DNA of 64,000 bases from Oscillospiraceae bacterium (lineage in GTDB: Bacteria; Bacillota; Clostridia; Oscillospirales; Ruminococcaceae), in contig JAFSCU010000054.1 of the NCBI GenBank assembly GCA_017436575.1, positions 1 to 64,000 of the forward strand. The letters run 5' to 3'. The notes below the pieces were generated by a model. The model made no database searches. It saw only the letters and a program-made list of their open reading frames with translations, and had not been told where the DNA came from. This document shows, piece after piece, positions 27,711 through 36,659 of the stretch (positions are counted from its first letter, which is position 1; every line of letters starts with the position of its first letter). The position numbers and the translations under genes were made by a program.

Positions 27711-28409
27711 TTATTCAGCAAAATCTGCCATGCAGCGACGGTATGCAGCCACTGGGTCTTCTGCTTTTGTGATTGGACGACCTACAACAATGTAGTCTGT
27801 GCCGATTTCTTTTGCTTTTGCTGGTGTTGTTACGCGAACCTGATCGCCTACATCGCCGTCTGCAAAACGAACGCCTGGTGTAACTGTCAGGAAATCTTTG
27901 CCAACTGCTTCTTTAACCATACCTGCTTCCAGTGGGGAGCAAACGATACCGTCAAGGCCTGCTTCTTTGGCATTTTTAGCATAGTGAACAATTGTTTCAT
28001 TGATACCTGCATTGATAAGCAGTTCTTTCTGCATTCTTTCTTCGCTTGTTGATGTCAGCTGTGTAACAGCGATAACCAGTGGGCGTGTGCCGTCTTCTCT
28101 CATAACGCCTTCCAGAGCAGCTTTCATCATATCGATTGTGCCTGCTGCGTGAACGTTAACGATATCTGCGCCCAGACCGGACAGGCTGCGCATGCCGCCT
28201 TTAACTGTGTTTGGAATATCGTGAAGTTTCAGGTCAAGGAACACATTGTGTCCTCTTGCTTTGATTTCTTTAACAATAGAAGGACCTGCAGCATAGAACA
28301 GTTCCATACCGATTTTTACAAATGGTTTTTCTTCTGTGAACTTGTCAAGGAATGCAAGAGCAGTTTCTGCATCTTTAAAGTCCAGAGCAATAATTACATC
28401 TCTTTTCAT
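27711..28409 (-). CDS. pyrF: Orotidine 5'-phosphate decarboxylase
   Basis: The 232-residue protein opens with [20 protein letters not shown] and has the catalytic [11 protein letters not shown] motif with the Asp-Lys-Asp set. The phosphate-binding end is [19 protein letters not shown] and [10 protein letters not shown]. It converts OMP to UMP. The size is right for the group I bacterial enzyme. AAAGGAG lies before the ATG. pyrD is 27 bp upstream. Confidence 0.96.
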   Translation of the reverse strand: MKRDVIIALDFKDAETALAFLDKFTEEKPFVKIGMELFYAAGPSIVKEIKARGHNVFLDLKLHDIPNTVKGGMRSLSGLGADIVNVHAAGTIDMMKAALEGVMREDGTRPLVIAVTQLTSTSEERMQKELLINAGINETIVHYAKNAKEAGLDGIVCSPLEAGMVKEAVGKDFLTVTPGVRFADGDVGDQVRVTTPAKAKEIGTDYIVVGRPITKAEDPVAAYRRCMADFAE

Positions 28410-28436
28410 TGGTGTAGTCTCCTTTTAGATATGTAT

Positions 28437-29345
28437 TTAAGCGATACCGATGATATCGTTAAGGTCTTTGATACCGTATTTTTCCATTACCTTTGGAAGA
28501 TTTTCGATAATTTCTTTACATGCGTAAGGGTTAACCAGGTTTGCAGCTCCAACCTGTACGGCTGTTGCACCGGCCATCATCATTTCGATTACATCTTCAG
28601 CTGATGAAACGCCGCCCATGCCGATAACAGGAATATTTACTGCATGTGCTACCTGATAAACCATTCTCAGTGCAACAGGGAAAATTGCAGGACCGGAGAA
28701 ACCGCCCATTTTGTTGGCGATAACAGGTTTCTTTGTTTTCAGGTCAATTCTCATACCCAGCAGAGTATTGATAAGGCTGATACCGTCTGCACCTGCTGCT
28801 TCTGCAGCTTTTGCAATTTCAACAATGTCTGTTACATTTGGAGAAAGTTTTACATAAACAGGTTTTGTTGTAACAGCTTTTACTGCTTTTGTAACTTCGT
28901 ATACATTTTTAGGGTCTGTGCCGAAAGCCATGCCGCCGCCGTGTACGTTAGGGCAGGAAACGTTTACTTCGATAATGCCCACCTGGTCTTCTTTATCAAT
29001 CAGCTGGCAGCAGTAAACATATTCGTCAACAGAGTAACCGGAAATGTTGGCAATTACTTTTTTGTTGAAGATTTTTTTCAGTTCTGGCAGTTCGTGTTCG
29101 ATAACTGCGTGGATACCTGGGTTCTGCAGGCCAACAGAGTTAATCATACCCATTGGTGTTTCTGCGATACGAGGTGTAGGGTTGCCAAAGCGTGGTTCTC
29201 TTGTAGTGCCTTTGAAAGAGAATGTGCCCAGCATATTGATATCATAGAAATCAGCAAACTCTTTGCCGAAGTTGAATGTGCCGGATGCAGGAATAACAGG
29301 ATTGTCCAGTTCCCAGCCGGAGAGTGTTACTTTAGTGTTTACCAT
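28437..29345 (-). CDS. pyrD: Dihydroorotate dehydrogenase catalytic subunit, class 1B
   Basis: The 302-residue protein has the FMN-barrel motifs of the NAD-linked class: PVIPASGTFNFGKE, the catalytic Cys in NVSCPNVHGGGMAFG, and the C-terminal GMGGVSSAEDVIEMMMAGATA. With PyrK it forms the heterotetramer that oxidises dihydroorotate with NAD+. The start is the ATG at 29345, with GGAGG 7 bp before it. An upstream ATG at 29429 lies inside pyrK and adds unrelated residues. The ATG overlaps the pyrK stop region, so the two subunits are translationally coupled. Confidence 0.96.
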   Translation of the reverse strand: MVNTKVTLSGWELDNPVIPASGTFNFGKEFADFYDINMLGTFSFKGTTREPRFGNPTPRIAETPMGMINSVGLQNPGIHAVIEHELPELKKIFNKKVIANISGYSVDEYVYCCQLIDKEDQVGIIEVNVSCPNVHGGGMAFGTDPKNVYEVTKAVKAVTTKPVYVKLSPNVTDIVEIAKAAEAAGADGISLINTLLGMRIDLKTKKPVIANKMGGFSGPAIFPVALRMVYQVAHAVNIPVIGMGGVSSAEDVIEMMMAGATAVQVGAANLVNPYACKEIIENLPKVMEKYGIKDLNDIIGIA

Positions 29346-30076
29346 ATAATTTCCTCCTTCAGCAGTACAGGACCTTCTGTACAGATACGTTTGTTGCCTG
29401 TGAGAGTTTTGCAGCTGCAACCCATGCAACCGCCGAAACCGCAGCCCATTCTTTCTTCAAAGGACAGCTGACCTGAACATTCTGTAGCCATAGCAACTGC
29501 TTTCAGCATTGGCAGAGGACCACATGTGTAGAAATAGTCATAGCCTTTCAGGTTTTTGATAACATCTGTTACAAAACCTTTTGTACCGTAGCTGCCGTCG
29601 TTTGTTGTAACATAAACATCACAGCCCAAAGCTTTGAATTCTTCTTCATAGAACACATCATCTTTGCTGGTGAAACCCAGAATAACTGTAGGTTTCAGGC
29701 CTTTTTCAACCAGATGTTTTGCCACACCGTACATTGGAGGTGCGCCAACACCACCGCCGATAACCAGTGGTTTTTCACTGCCAGGCTGTGCTGTAAAGCC
29801 ATTGCCGAGGCCTGTGAGGATATCCAGTTTTTTGCCGGCTGTCATTTCAGCCATAGCTTCTGTGCCTTTGCCTACTACTTTGTAGATGATTGTGATTGTT
29901 TTATCGTCCCAGTCGCAGATGGAAATAGGACGGCGGAGGTAGAAGCCTTCTACCAGGATGTTGATAAACTGTCCAGGTGCTGTGATGTATTTTGTATCAC
30001 CTTCCAGAACCATCAGGAAAACATCTTTTGCAATTTTCTTGTTTTCCAGAACAGTATACATGTCGCGTTTATACAT
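29339..30076 (-). CDS. pyrK: Dihydroorotate dehydrogenase electron transfer subunit
   Basis: The 245-residue protein has the FAD-binding RRPISICDWD motif, the NAD-binding GGGVGAPPMYGVAKHL stretch and a C-terminal 2Fe-2S cluster with the four cysteines in GCGFGGCMGCSC and ICTEG. It passes electrons from PyrD to NAD+. It lies 60 bp after carB and overlaps the start of pyrD, as expected for the two subunits of the class 1B enzyme. Confidence 0.96.
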   Translation of the reverse strand: MYKRDMYTVLENKKIAKDVFLMVLEGDTKYITAPGQFINILVEGFYLRRPISICDWDDKTITIIYKVVGKGTEAMAEMTAGKKLDILTGLGNGFTAQPGSEKPLVIGGGVGAPPMYGVAKHLVEKGLKPTVILGFTSKDDVFYEEEFKALGCDVYVTTNDGSYGTKGFVTDVIKNLKGYDYFYTCGPLPMLKAVAMATECSGQLSFEERMGCGFGGCMGCSCKTLTGNKRICTEGPVLLKEEIIW

Positions 30077-30135
30077 TTGGCTCTCCTTTATATTTTCCGG
30101 CTGCCGTAAAGACAGCCGGTATTCTGTTTTGTAGT

Positions 30136-33100
30136 TTAGATTCTCTGTTCAGCGTCGATTGTAGAAACAGGCATTGTGATTTCTTCCAGAACATTCAGCA
30201 GAGCATTTACTGTTGAAAGGCTGGTCAGCAGTGCAACGTTGTTTTCTACAGAGTAACGGCGGATAAGGAAGCCGTCTTTTTCAGCGTCACCAGTCATATC
30301 CTGAGTATTGATTACATAGTTTACATGGCCTTTTGTCAGTGAGTCGATGATGTTCTGGCCGCCTTCGCTGATTTTTGCCATTGTTCTTGTTTTAATACCG
30401 TTGCGTTTCAGGAATGCTGCTGTACCGGCTGTAGCTTCGATGTTGAAGCCCAGGTTGTAGAAACGTCTTACCAGTGGCAGTGCGCGCTGTTTGTCTTTGT
30501 CAGCCAGTGTTACAAATACTGTGCCGAAATTCTGCACTTTGATACCGGAAGCCTGCAGTGCTTTGTACAGTGCACGGTTCAGGGATTTATCGTAACCGAT
30601 TGCTTCACCAGTGGATTTCATTTCAGGTGACAGGTAAGCGTCAAGACCACGGATTTTTGAGAATGAGAATGTAGGTGCTTTTACATAGTAGCGTTTTGCA
30701 GGTTCCTGCATATATGTGCCGTAGCCCAGTTCTTTCAGGCTGTAGCCCAGCATTACTTTAGTAGCAATGTTGGCCATTGGTACGCCTGTTGCTTTGGACA
30801 GGAATGGTACTGTTCTGGAAGAACGAGGGTTAACTTCGATTACATATACATTGTTGAATTCGTCAACGATGAACTGAATGTTGAACAGACCTTTAATGCC
30901 GATGCCCAGACCCAGACGAACTGTGTAGTCGATGATTGTCTGTTTTACAGATTCAGGTACTGTGTATGCTGGGTATACAGAGATAGAGTCACCGGAGTGA
31001 ACGCCTGTTTCTTCAACGTGTTCCATAATACCTGGGATAAATACATCTTTGCCGTCGCAGATAGCATCTGTTTCCAGTTCTTTACCGATGATGTATTTGT
31101 CAACCAGAACAGGCTGGTCTTCGTCTACCAGTACAGCTGTCTGCAGGTATTTTTTCAGGTCTTCATCAGAGTGAACAATCTGCATTGCACGGCCGCCCAG
31201 AACATAGGAAGGACGAACAAGCACAGGATAACCGATTCTGTTTGCAACTTTGATACCGTCAGGAATGTTTGTAACAGCCTGTCCTTCTGGTTCAGGAATG
31301 CCCAGTGTGTGCATGATTTTTTCAAAGCTGTCACGGTTTTCTGCTCTTTCGATAGCATCAACGTCTGTACCAACAATGGTTACACCCAGTTCTTTCAGGT
31401 CGTTTGCCAGGTTGATAGCTGTCTGACCGCCCAGTGAAACGATAACACCATCCGGTTTTTCCATGTCGATAACGTTCATTACATCTTCAACTGTCAGTGG
31501 TTCAAAGTACAGTTTGTCAGCTGTTGTATAGTCTGTGGAAACTGTTTCTGGGTTGTTGTTGATGATAATAGCTTCGTAGCCTGCTTCTTTGATAGCCCAT
31601 ACAGCGTGAACTGTGGAGTAGTCAAATTCAACACCCTGGCCGATTCTGATTGGGCCTGAACCCAGAACAAGAATCTTTTTCTTGTCTGTGATAATGCTTT
31701 CGTTTTCGCCGTGGTAGCAGGAGTAGAAGTATGGCACATAATCCTGCTGATGTTCCACATTGTCAACGATGCGGTAGATTGGCATTACGCCGTTTTCTTT
31801 TCTGAAGCGGTACAGGTCAAGTTTGCTCATGCCCCATACTCTTGCGATGTAGCTGTCAGAGAAGCCCATATCTTTTGCTTTTCTGAGGACTTCAACGTCT
31901 TTTACATTTTCAGCCAGAACTGTTTCGTATTCTACAACTTCACGCAGCATCTGTACAAATTCGATAACGATTTTTGTAGAATCTGCGATTTCTTCATTTG
32001 TTGCACCTTTTCTGATAGCTTCGCACAGGGCGAACAGTCTTTCATCTGTTGGTGTAGCGATTTCAGTAATAAGGTTTTCCAGTGACCAGTCTTTGAATTT
32101 TTTCATTTCAAAGTGGTCAACACCGATTTCCAGACCGCGAACAGCTTTCAGCATAATTTCCTGTACAGACTGGCCCAGGGACATAACTTCACCTGTAGCT
32201 TTCATCTGTGTGGACAGCTGTTTGGAAGCGGATGTGAATTTATCAAATGGGAAGCGGGCAACTTTTGCAACTTTGTAGTCGATAGCTGGTTCGTGGATAG
32301 CTGGGATGCCGCTGATGTCGATTTCGTCAAGTGTAAGGCCGACTGCAATTTTTGCTGTTACGCGTGCAATTGGATATGCTGTAGCTTTGGAAGCCAGAGC
32401 AGATGAACGGGATACACGTGGGTTGATTTCGATAAGGTAGTATTCCATTGTGCCTGGTTTCAGGGCAAACTGTACGTTACAGCCGCCTGCGATTTCCAGG
32501 TGACGGAGAATTTTCAGTGCGGATGCTTTCAGCATTGCTTTCTGTTCTTCGCTGATTGTCTGGCAAGGTGCGAAAACAATAGAGTCGCCTGTATGAACGC
32601 CAACAGGGTCAAAGTTTTCCATGTCACAGATAGCGATAGCGTTGTCAGCTGCGTCACGCATTACTTCAAATTCGATTTCCTGATAGCCCTTTACTGATTT
32701 TTCAACCAGAACCTGATGAACAGGTGAGAGTGAAAGTGCGTGTTCGATTTTTACCAGGAATTCTTCTTCGTTGTCAGCAAAGCCGCCGCCTGTGCCGCCC
32801 AGTGTGAATGCAGGACGGAGAACTACAGGGTAACCGATAGTTTTTGCAGCTTCCACACCTGCTTCAATAGAAGTTACGATTTCTGATGGAATAACAGGTT
32901 CGCCCAGTTCTTCACACATATTTTTGAACAGTTCTCTGTCTTCAGCTTTTTTGATGGATTCGATTTTTGTACCCAGTACTTCAACCTGACATTCATCCAG
33001 AACACCTTTTTCACCCAGCTGTACGCACAGGTTCAGACCAGTCTGGCCGCCAAGACCAGGAACGATAGCGTCAGGTCTTTCATAACGGATGATTCTGGCC

Positions 33101-33321
33101 ACATATTCCAGTGTCAGTGGTTCCATATAAACTTTGTCTGCCATTTTTGTATCAGTCATGATAGTGGCAGGGTTAGAGTTGATAAGTACAACTTCGTAAC
33201 CTTCTTCTTTCAGTGCAAGACAAGCCTGTGTACCGGCATAGTCAAACTCTGCAGCCTGGCCAATAACGATTGGACCAGAACCGATTACAAGAATTTTTTT
33301 GATATCTTTTCTCTTTGGCAT
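30136..33321 (-). CDS. carB: Carbamoyl phosphate synthase large subunit
   Basis: The 1061-residue protein consists of two homologous ATP-grasp halves. The first begins with KKILVIGSGPIVIGQAAEFDYAG, the second with KKILVLGSGPIRIGQGVEFDYS, and an allosteric MGS-like domain ends the chain (KRNGIKTRTMAKISEG). It makes carbamoyl phosphate from bicarbonate, ammonia and two ATP. Ammonia comes from the glutaminase CarA, which is not encoded next to it. The ribosome binding site GGGAGG is about 30 nt from the ATG with a small hairpin between. The start itself is secure from the conserved MPKRKDIKKIL terminus. Confidence 0.97.
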   Translation of the reverse strand: MPKRKDIKKILVIGSGPIVIGQAAEFDYAGTQACLALKEEGYEVVLINSNPATIMTDTKMADKVYMEPLTLEYVARIIRYERPDAIVPGLGGQTGLNLCVQLGEKGVLDECQVEVLGTKIESIKKAEDRELFKNMCEELGEPVIPSEIVTSIEAGVEAAKTIGYPVVLRPAFTLGGTGGGFADNEEEFLVKIEHALSLSPVHQVLVEKSVKGYQEIEFEVMRDAADNAIAICDMENFDPVGVHTGDSIVFAPCQTISEEQKAMLKASALKILRHLEIAGGCNVQFALKPGTMEYYLIEINPRVSRSSALASKATAYPIARVTAKIAVGLTLDEIDISGIPAIHEPAIDYKVAKVARFPFDKFTSASKQLSTQMKATGEVMSLGQSVQEIMLKAVRGLEIGVDHFEMKKFKDWSLENLITEIATPTDERLFALCEAIRKGATNEEIADSTKIVIEFVQMLREVVEYETVLAENVKDVEVLRKAKDMGFSDSYIARVWGMSKLDLYRFRKENGVMPIYRIVDNVEHQQDYVPYFYSCYHGENESIITDKKKILVLGSGPIRIGQGVEFDYSTVHAVWAIKEAGYEAIIINNNPETVSTDYTTADKLYFEPLTVEDVMNVIDMEKPDGVIVSLGGQTAINLANDLKELGVTIVGTDVDAIERAENRDSFEKIMHTLGIPEPEGQAVTNIPDGIKVANRIGYPVLVRPSYVLGGRAMQIVHSDEDLKKYLQTAVLVDEDQPVLVDKYIIGKELETDAICDGKDVFIPGIMEHVEETGVHSGDSISVYPAYTVPESVKQTIIDYTVRLGLGIGIKGLFNIQFIVDEFNNVYVIEVNPRSSRTVPFLSKATGVPMANIATKVMLGYSLKELGYGTYMQEPAKRYYVKAPTFSFSKIRGLDAYLSPEMKSTGEAIGYDKSLNRALYKALQASGIKVQNFGTVFVTLADKDKQRALPLVRRFYNLGFNIEATAGTAAFLKRNGIKTRTMAKISEGGQNIIDSLTKGHVNYVINTQDMTGDAEKDGFLIRRYSVENNVALLTSLSTVNALLNVLEEITMPVSTIDAEQRI

Positions 33322-33374
33322 AGTTTTTGTCAGCGTGTTAAACGCGCCTTTCCTCCCATTTATATCAATTTAAT

Positions 33375-34643
33375 TTAAAACAAGTTGTTGTACACCGGTT
33401 TGCCGTCATGTACTGTCAGCACTACGTCACCGGTAAGTGTCACACCTTCAAAAGGTGTGTATTTGCCTGCGGAAACAAAATTCCGTGGGTCTACTGTCCA
33501 CACTTTGTTTCTGTCTACCACAGTAAAGTCAGCTTTGGCGCCAACTTTGATGCCTGCATCAATTCCGAAGATTTTTCTTGGATTGATAGCCATAATTTCA
33601 ACCAGCTTTTCAAAGCTGATATGGCCGGCATTTACCATATATGTGTTGATGGCTGCAAAGCTGGTTTCCAGACCGACAACACCCATATTGGATTTTTCCA
33701 GACCTTTTGTCTTTTCTTCCATTGAATGTGGTGCGTGGTCGGTGGCGATAACTTCGATAGTGCCATCTTTTATACCTGCTATCAGGGCATCTCTGTCTTC
33801 TGCGCTTCTGATAGGTGGGTTCATTTTCCATCTGCCTTCTTCCTGCAGGTCCATATCGCAGAAAGCAAGGTAGTGTGGGCCTGTTTCACAGGTTACAGGC
33901 AGGCCTTTTGCCTTTGCCTGTCTTACAATATCCACTGTTTCCTTTGTGGAGATATGGCACACATGGTACTGCACGCCTGTTTCTTCCACCAGTTTCACAT
34001 CTCTGGCTACCTGGCCCCATTCACTTTCTGAACAGATACCGCGGTGACCGTGAAGGCGTGCATATTCACCATCATGGATATAACCGCCAAACAGCAGGCT
34101 TTCATCTTCACAGTGGGCAACAATCGGTTTGTTCACTGCTTTGGCTTTTACCATAGCCTCTTTCATCATTTCTTCTTTCTGCACGCCTTTGCCATCATCA
34201 GAGAAAGCAAAGCTTTTGTCCGCCAGTGCGTCAAAGTCCACCAGCTGGCCGCCTTTCTGGCCTTTTGTAATGGCTGCGTAAGGCAACACTGTTATCACAG
34301 CATCAGAGTCGATGATATCCTGTTCCTGTTTCAGTGTTTCCACATCATCAGGTACAGGGTTCAGGTTTGGCATGCTGCACACCAGTGTGAAGCCGCCGCG
34401 GGCTGCTGCCGCAGTGCCGGACGCAATGGTTTCTTTATAAGAAAAGCCAGGCTCACGCAGGTGTACATGTACATCTGCGAACCCTGGCAATATATCCAAT
34501 TTTTCAGCGTCAACAACAGGAATATCGCATACCGCGATATTTTCACTAATCTGGGCAACTATACCGTCTTTTATAAGAACGTCAGCCTTTTTCAAGCCGC
34601 CGTCTATGTAAACTGTACCGTTTTTCAACAAAAGATTAAGCAT
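33375..34643 (-). CDS. pyrC: Dihydroorotase
   Basis: The 422-residue protein has the zinc ligands of the amidohydrolase barrel in FADVHVHLREPGFSY, the EDESLLFGGYIHDG segment, the CHISTKETV stretch, and the conserved TDHAPHSMEEKTKG motif. It cyclises carbamoyl aspartate to dihydroorotate. This is the longer class I form found in Firmicutes. AAAGGA precedes the ATG. carB follows after 53 bp, so this is the first gene of the downstream pyr operon. Confidence 0.96.
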   Translation of the reverse strand: MLNLLLKNGTVYIDGGLKKADVLIKDGIVAQISENIAVCDIPVVDAEKLDILPGFADVHVHLREPGFSYKETIASGTAAAARGGFTLVCSMPNLNPVPDDVETLKQEQDIIDSDAVITVLPYAAITKGQKGGQLVDFDALADKSFAFSDDGKGVQKEEMMKEAMVKAKAVNKPIVAHCEDESLLFGGYIHDGEYARLHGHRGICSESEWGQVARDVKLVEETGVQYHVCHISTKETVDIVRQAKAKGLPVTCETGPHYLAFCDMDLQEEGRWKMNPPIRSAEDRDALIAGIKDGTIEVIATDHAPHSMEEKTKGLEKSNMGVVGLETSFAAINTYMVNAGHISFEKLVEIMAINPRKIFGIDAGIKVGAKADFTVVDRNKVWTVDPRNFVSAGKYTPFEGVTLTGDVVLTVHDGKPVYNNLF

Positions 34644-34878
34644 AGTTTTTTCCTTTCTGTTATCTTAACTAAAACACACCAAAACCACTGCCGCCTACTT
34701 TTATGTAAAAACAACAGTTTTGCTGTATTTTTTTATAAAATTACAAGGATAAAATAGATATTATCTTATCCATAATATTTTAACACAAATAGTCATTATT
34801 GACTACTGTATTATAGTAAAAAATATAGTAAAAATTTACATTATTTTTTTGTAAACTGTACCTATATTTTTTCATAAC
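34644..34878 (-). promoter_or_regulatory. Region holding the probable pyrC operon promoter
   Basis: The stretch is AT-rich. On the minus strand TAGTCA-N17-TAAAAT (34787-34815 area) is a possible promoter, and it overlaps an inverted repeat (AGTCA and TGACT arms around ATTAT). A weak hairpin with T-run lies nearer pyrC. None is strong enough to be certain. Confidence 0.35.
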
Positions 34879-34904
34879 AAAGGGCAAAATTTCTTTTGCC
34901 CTTT
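34879..34904 (-). terminator. Terminator after pyrB
   Basis: AAAGGGCAAAA, a four-base loop and TTTTGCCCTTT form an 11-bp stem just after the pyrB stop codon. The T-run on the minus strand is short, but the hairpin would separate pyrB from pyrC. Confidence 0.65.
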
Positions 34905-34917
34905 TTATATAATACTA

Positions 34918-35787
34918 TTAGCCTTTAAGAGCTCTTTCAACAACAGCCATTCTTACGAATACACCGTTTGACATCTGTTTGAAAATTCTGCTCTTTGCAC
35001 ATTCCACACAGTCATCATTAATTTCAACACCACGGTTGAATGGTGCCGGGTGCATAATGATAGCATGGTCTTTCATAGCTGCAACTCTTTCAGCGTTGAG
35101 ACCAAACTGTTTGTTGTAGTCTTCTTTTGTCATAACCATTTCGCTGGACAGTCTTTCGTGCTGGATTCTCAACAGCATGATAACATCCATTTCTTTTACA
35201 GCTGTGTCAAAGTCGATGTAGTTCAGACCATCTTCTTTGAATTCATCCGGACCGGATGTGTAAACCTGCATACCCAGTCTTTCCATAACTTCGATATTTG
35301 TATGTGCAACACGGCTGTGGATAACGTCGCCAACGATGCAGATTTTCAGACCTTCGAATTTGCCGAATTCCTGTTTGATTGTCAGCAGGTCCAGCAGGGA
35401 CTGTGTTGGGTGGTTGCCTGTGCCGTCACCGCCGGACATAATCGGCATATTGATGCCTTCCAGCTGTTTGTAGTATTCGTTTTCGCTGTGGCGGATGATA
35501 GCGCCGTCCATACCCAGTGCTTCAAAGCATTTTACTGTGTCGTAGAAAGATTCACCCTTTTTCATAGAGGAAACCGCTGTGTTGAATGTGATAACCTGGC
35601 CACCCAGACGCATTACAGCTGTTGTAAAGGAGTTCTGTGTTCTTGTGGATGGTTCAAAGAACAGGCTGGCGATGATTTTGCCTTTAGCGATGTCGCTTGT
35701 TTCGCCGTCAGCAAACTGCTGTGCGCGGTCCAGAATAGCATTGATTTCTTCTACTGAAAGGCTGGAAAGATTAAAAAGATTTTTCAC
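34918..35787 (-). CDS. pyrB: Aspartate carbamoyltransferase catalytic subunit, GTG start
   Basis: The 289-residue protein has the carbamoyl phosphate motif FFEPSTRTQNSF, the HPTQSLLDLLTI segment and HPAPFNRGVEI near the end. It condenses carbamoyl phosphate and aspartate. The start is GTG 35787, giving (M)KNLFNLSSLSVEEI, with AGGAGGT 7 bp before it. An in-frame codon at 35961 lies upstream of the promoter and is not used. No pyrI regulatory subunit gene is nearby, so it is probably the unregulated trimer type. A terminator separates it from pyrC, and its leader may control readthrough. Confidence 0.95.
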   Translation of the reverse strand: MKNLFNLSSLSVEEINAILDRAQQFADGETSDIAKGKIIASLFFEPSTRTQNSFTTAVMRLGGQVITFNTAVSSMKKGESFYDTVKCFEALGMDGAIIRHSENEYYKQLEGINMPIMSGGDGTGNHPTQSLLDLLTIKQEFGKFEGLKICIVGDVIHSRVAHTNIEVMERLGMQVYTSGPDEFKEDGLNYIDFDTAVKEMDVIMLLRIQHERLSSEMVMTKEDYNKQFGLNAERVAAMKDHAIIMHPAPFNRGVEINDDCVECAKSRIFKQMSNGVFVRMAVVERALKG

Positions 35788-35835
35788 TTTGGTTACCTCC
35801 TGAAATATATATGATTTAATTATAACACAAAAATA

Positions 35836-35876
35836 GGCACACTGCCAAGAGCAGTATGCCGGTGCCGTCTTGGCAT
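35836..35876 (-). promoter_or_regulatory. pyrB leader: terminator hairpin with competing stem
   Basis: On the minus strand GGCATACTGC, loop TCTTG and GCAGTGTGCC form a 10-bp stem (one G-U pair) followed by TATTTTTGTG, a probable intrinsic terminator. The 5' segment TGCCAAGA can instead pair over 8 bp with TCTTGGCA, which would break that hairpin. This is the layout of a transcription attenuator between the promoter and pyrB. No PyrR-type anti-antiterminator consensus was recognised. Confidence 0.6.
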
Positions 35877-35884
35877 CTCGATTA

Positions 35885-35913
35885 ATTATATCAAAGGTTA
35901 TATCAATTTGCAA
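35885..35913 (-). promoter_or_regulatory. Promoter of pyrB
   Basis: On the minus strand TTGCAA (35908-35913), a 17-bp spacer and TATAAT (35885-35890) form a good promoter. The transcript should start near 35878, directly before the attenuator-like leader. Confidence 0.75.
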
Positions 35914-36054
35914 GGAAAAATTTCGACCGGTTTTTACAGAATTTTTGGATAAGTTATACAAACAGTTGTTTTTCTTTCACAGACATTTCATCCTGCCGAT
36001 ATTTACAGCAGTTTTTTGTTACTGTATAATAAAATTAAAGAAAGAGGTGCTGAT

Positions 36055-36507
36055 ATGGATAAGGAAAAATTATTGAAAAAATTTATAGCAAAGTTTGTTT
36101 TGGGACAGACACTGGCAAGCTCATTTATATTTTTATGGGTATTTGTCCATGAGTACGGTTTTATAGACAAAGGGCAGTTTATTAAATCCGGGCTGGTCAT
36201 CCTGGCCTTTGCCATAGCATTTGGAATAATCGACTATATTCTTTTCAATAAGAAAAGGAAAAAGGAAAGGCTGGCAATTATGCCGCTGATAATCAGCATA
36301 CACGATACAGAAGAAAAGCTGAAAAAGCAGAAAACAGTTCTTAATGTGTTGTATTTTATATTCTTTGTCATAGGGCTGACATTCCGCGATTTATCTGTCA
36401 TTTTTATTATTATGTTTGCTGTTTCCCCTTGTTTTTCCTCTATGGCCAATCTTGTTAATGACAAGATAAAATACCTTGAAAACAAACCCGAAGGTTTGAA
36501 TTTTTAA
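36055..36507 (+). CDS. Hypothetical membrane protein
   Basis: The 150-residue protein has four hydrophobic segments (about 15-33, 43-63, 95-112 and 115-135) with a Lys/Arg-rich cytoplasmic loop in the middle. No family is recognised. GAGGTG lies 5 bp before the ATG at 36055. It is divergent from pyrB and followed by its own terminator, so it appears monocistronic. Confidence 0.65.
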   Translation: MDKEKLLKKFIAKFVLGQTLASSFIFLWVFVHEYGFIDKGQFIKSGLVILAFAIAFGIIDYILFNKKRKKERLAIMPLIISIHDTEEKLKKQKTVLNVLYFIFFVIGLTFRDLSVIFIIMFAVSPCFSSMANLVNDKIKYLENKPEGLNF

Positions 36508-36518
36508 AATATTTGTGA

Positions 36519-36556
36519 ATATTTCCCGGTATGTATTGTGCCGGGAATATTTTTAT
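36519..36556 (+). terminator. Terminator after the 36055 gene
   Basis: AATATTTCCCGG, an eleven-base loop and CCGGGAATATT with one bulge are followed by TTTATG. Confidence 0.7.
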
Positions 36557-36559
36557 GCT

Positions 36560-36597
36560 ACTATTATGTTAGACGATATATCGCGACACATAATAGT
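36560..36597 (+). promoter_or_regulatory. 38-bp interrupted palindrome, probable PadR operator
   Basis: ACTATTATGT (36560-36569) and ACATAATAGT (36588-36597) are perfect inverted arms around the central palindrome CGATATATCG. The site lies 63 bp before the PadR gene. PadR regulators commonly bind palindromes at their own promoter, so autoregulation is likely (inference). Confidence 0.65.
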
Positions 36598-36659
36598 TGA
36601 ATTTTATATCGCCTCCTTGTCAAAGGGAGGCTATCAATCACCAGGAAAGGAGGCCGTAT

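Noticed and set aside
28644-29471. 275-codon plus-strand frame opposite pyrD
   Set aside because: The opposite strand encodes a complete PyrD with catalytic motifs. This frame is a Cys/Phe-rich shadow.
35788-35961. N-terminal extension of PyrB to an upstream in-frame start
   Set aside because: The extension would pass through the promoter and leader. GTG 35787 has an ideal ribosome binding site and matches the family N-terminus.
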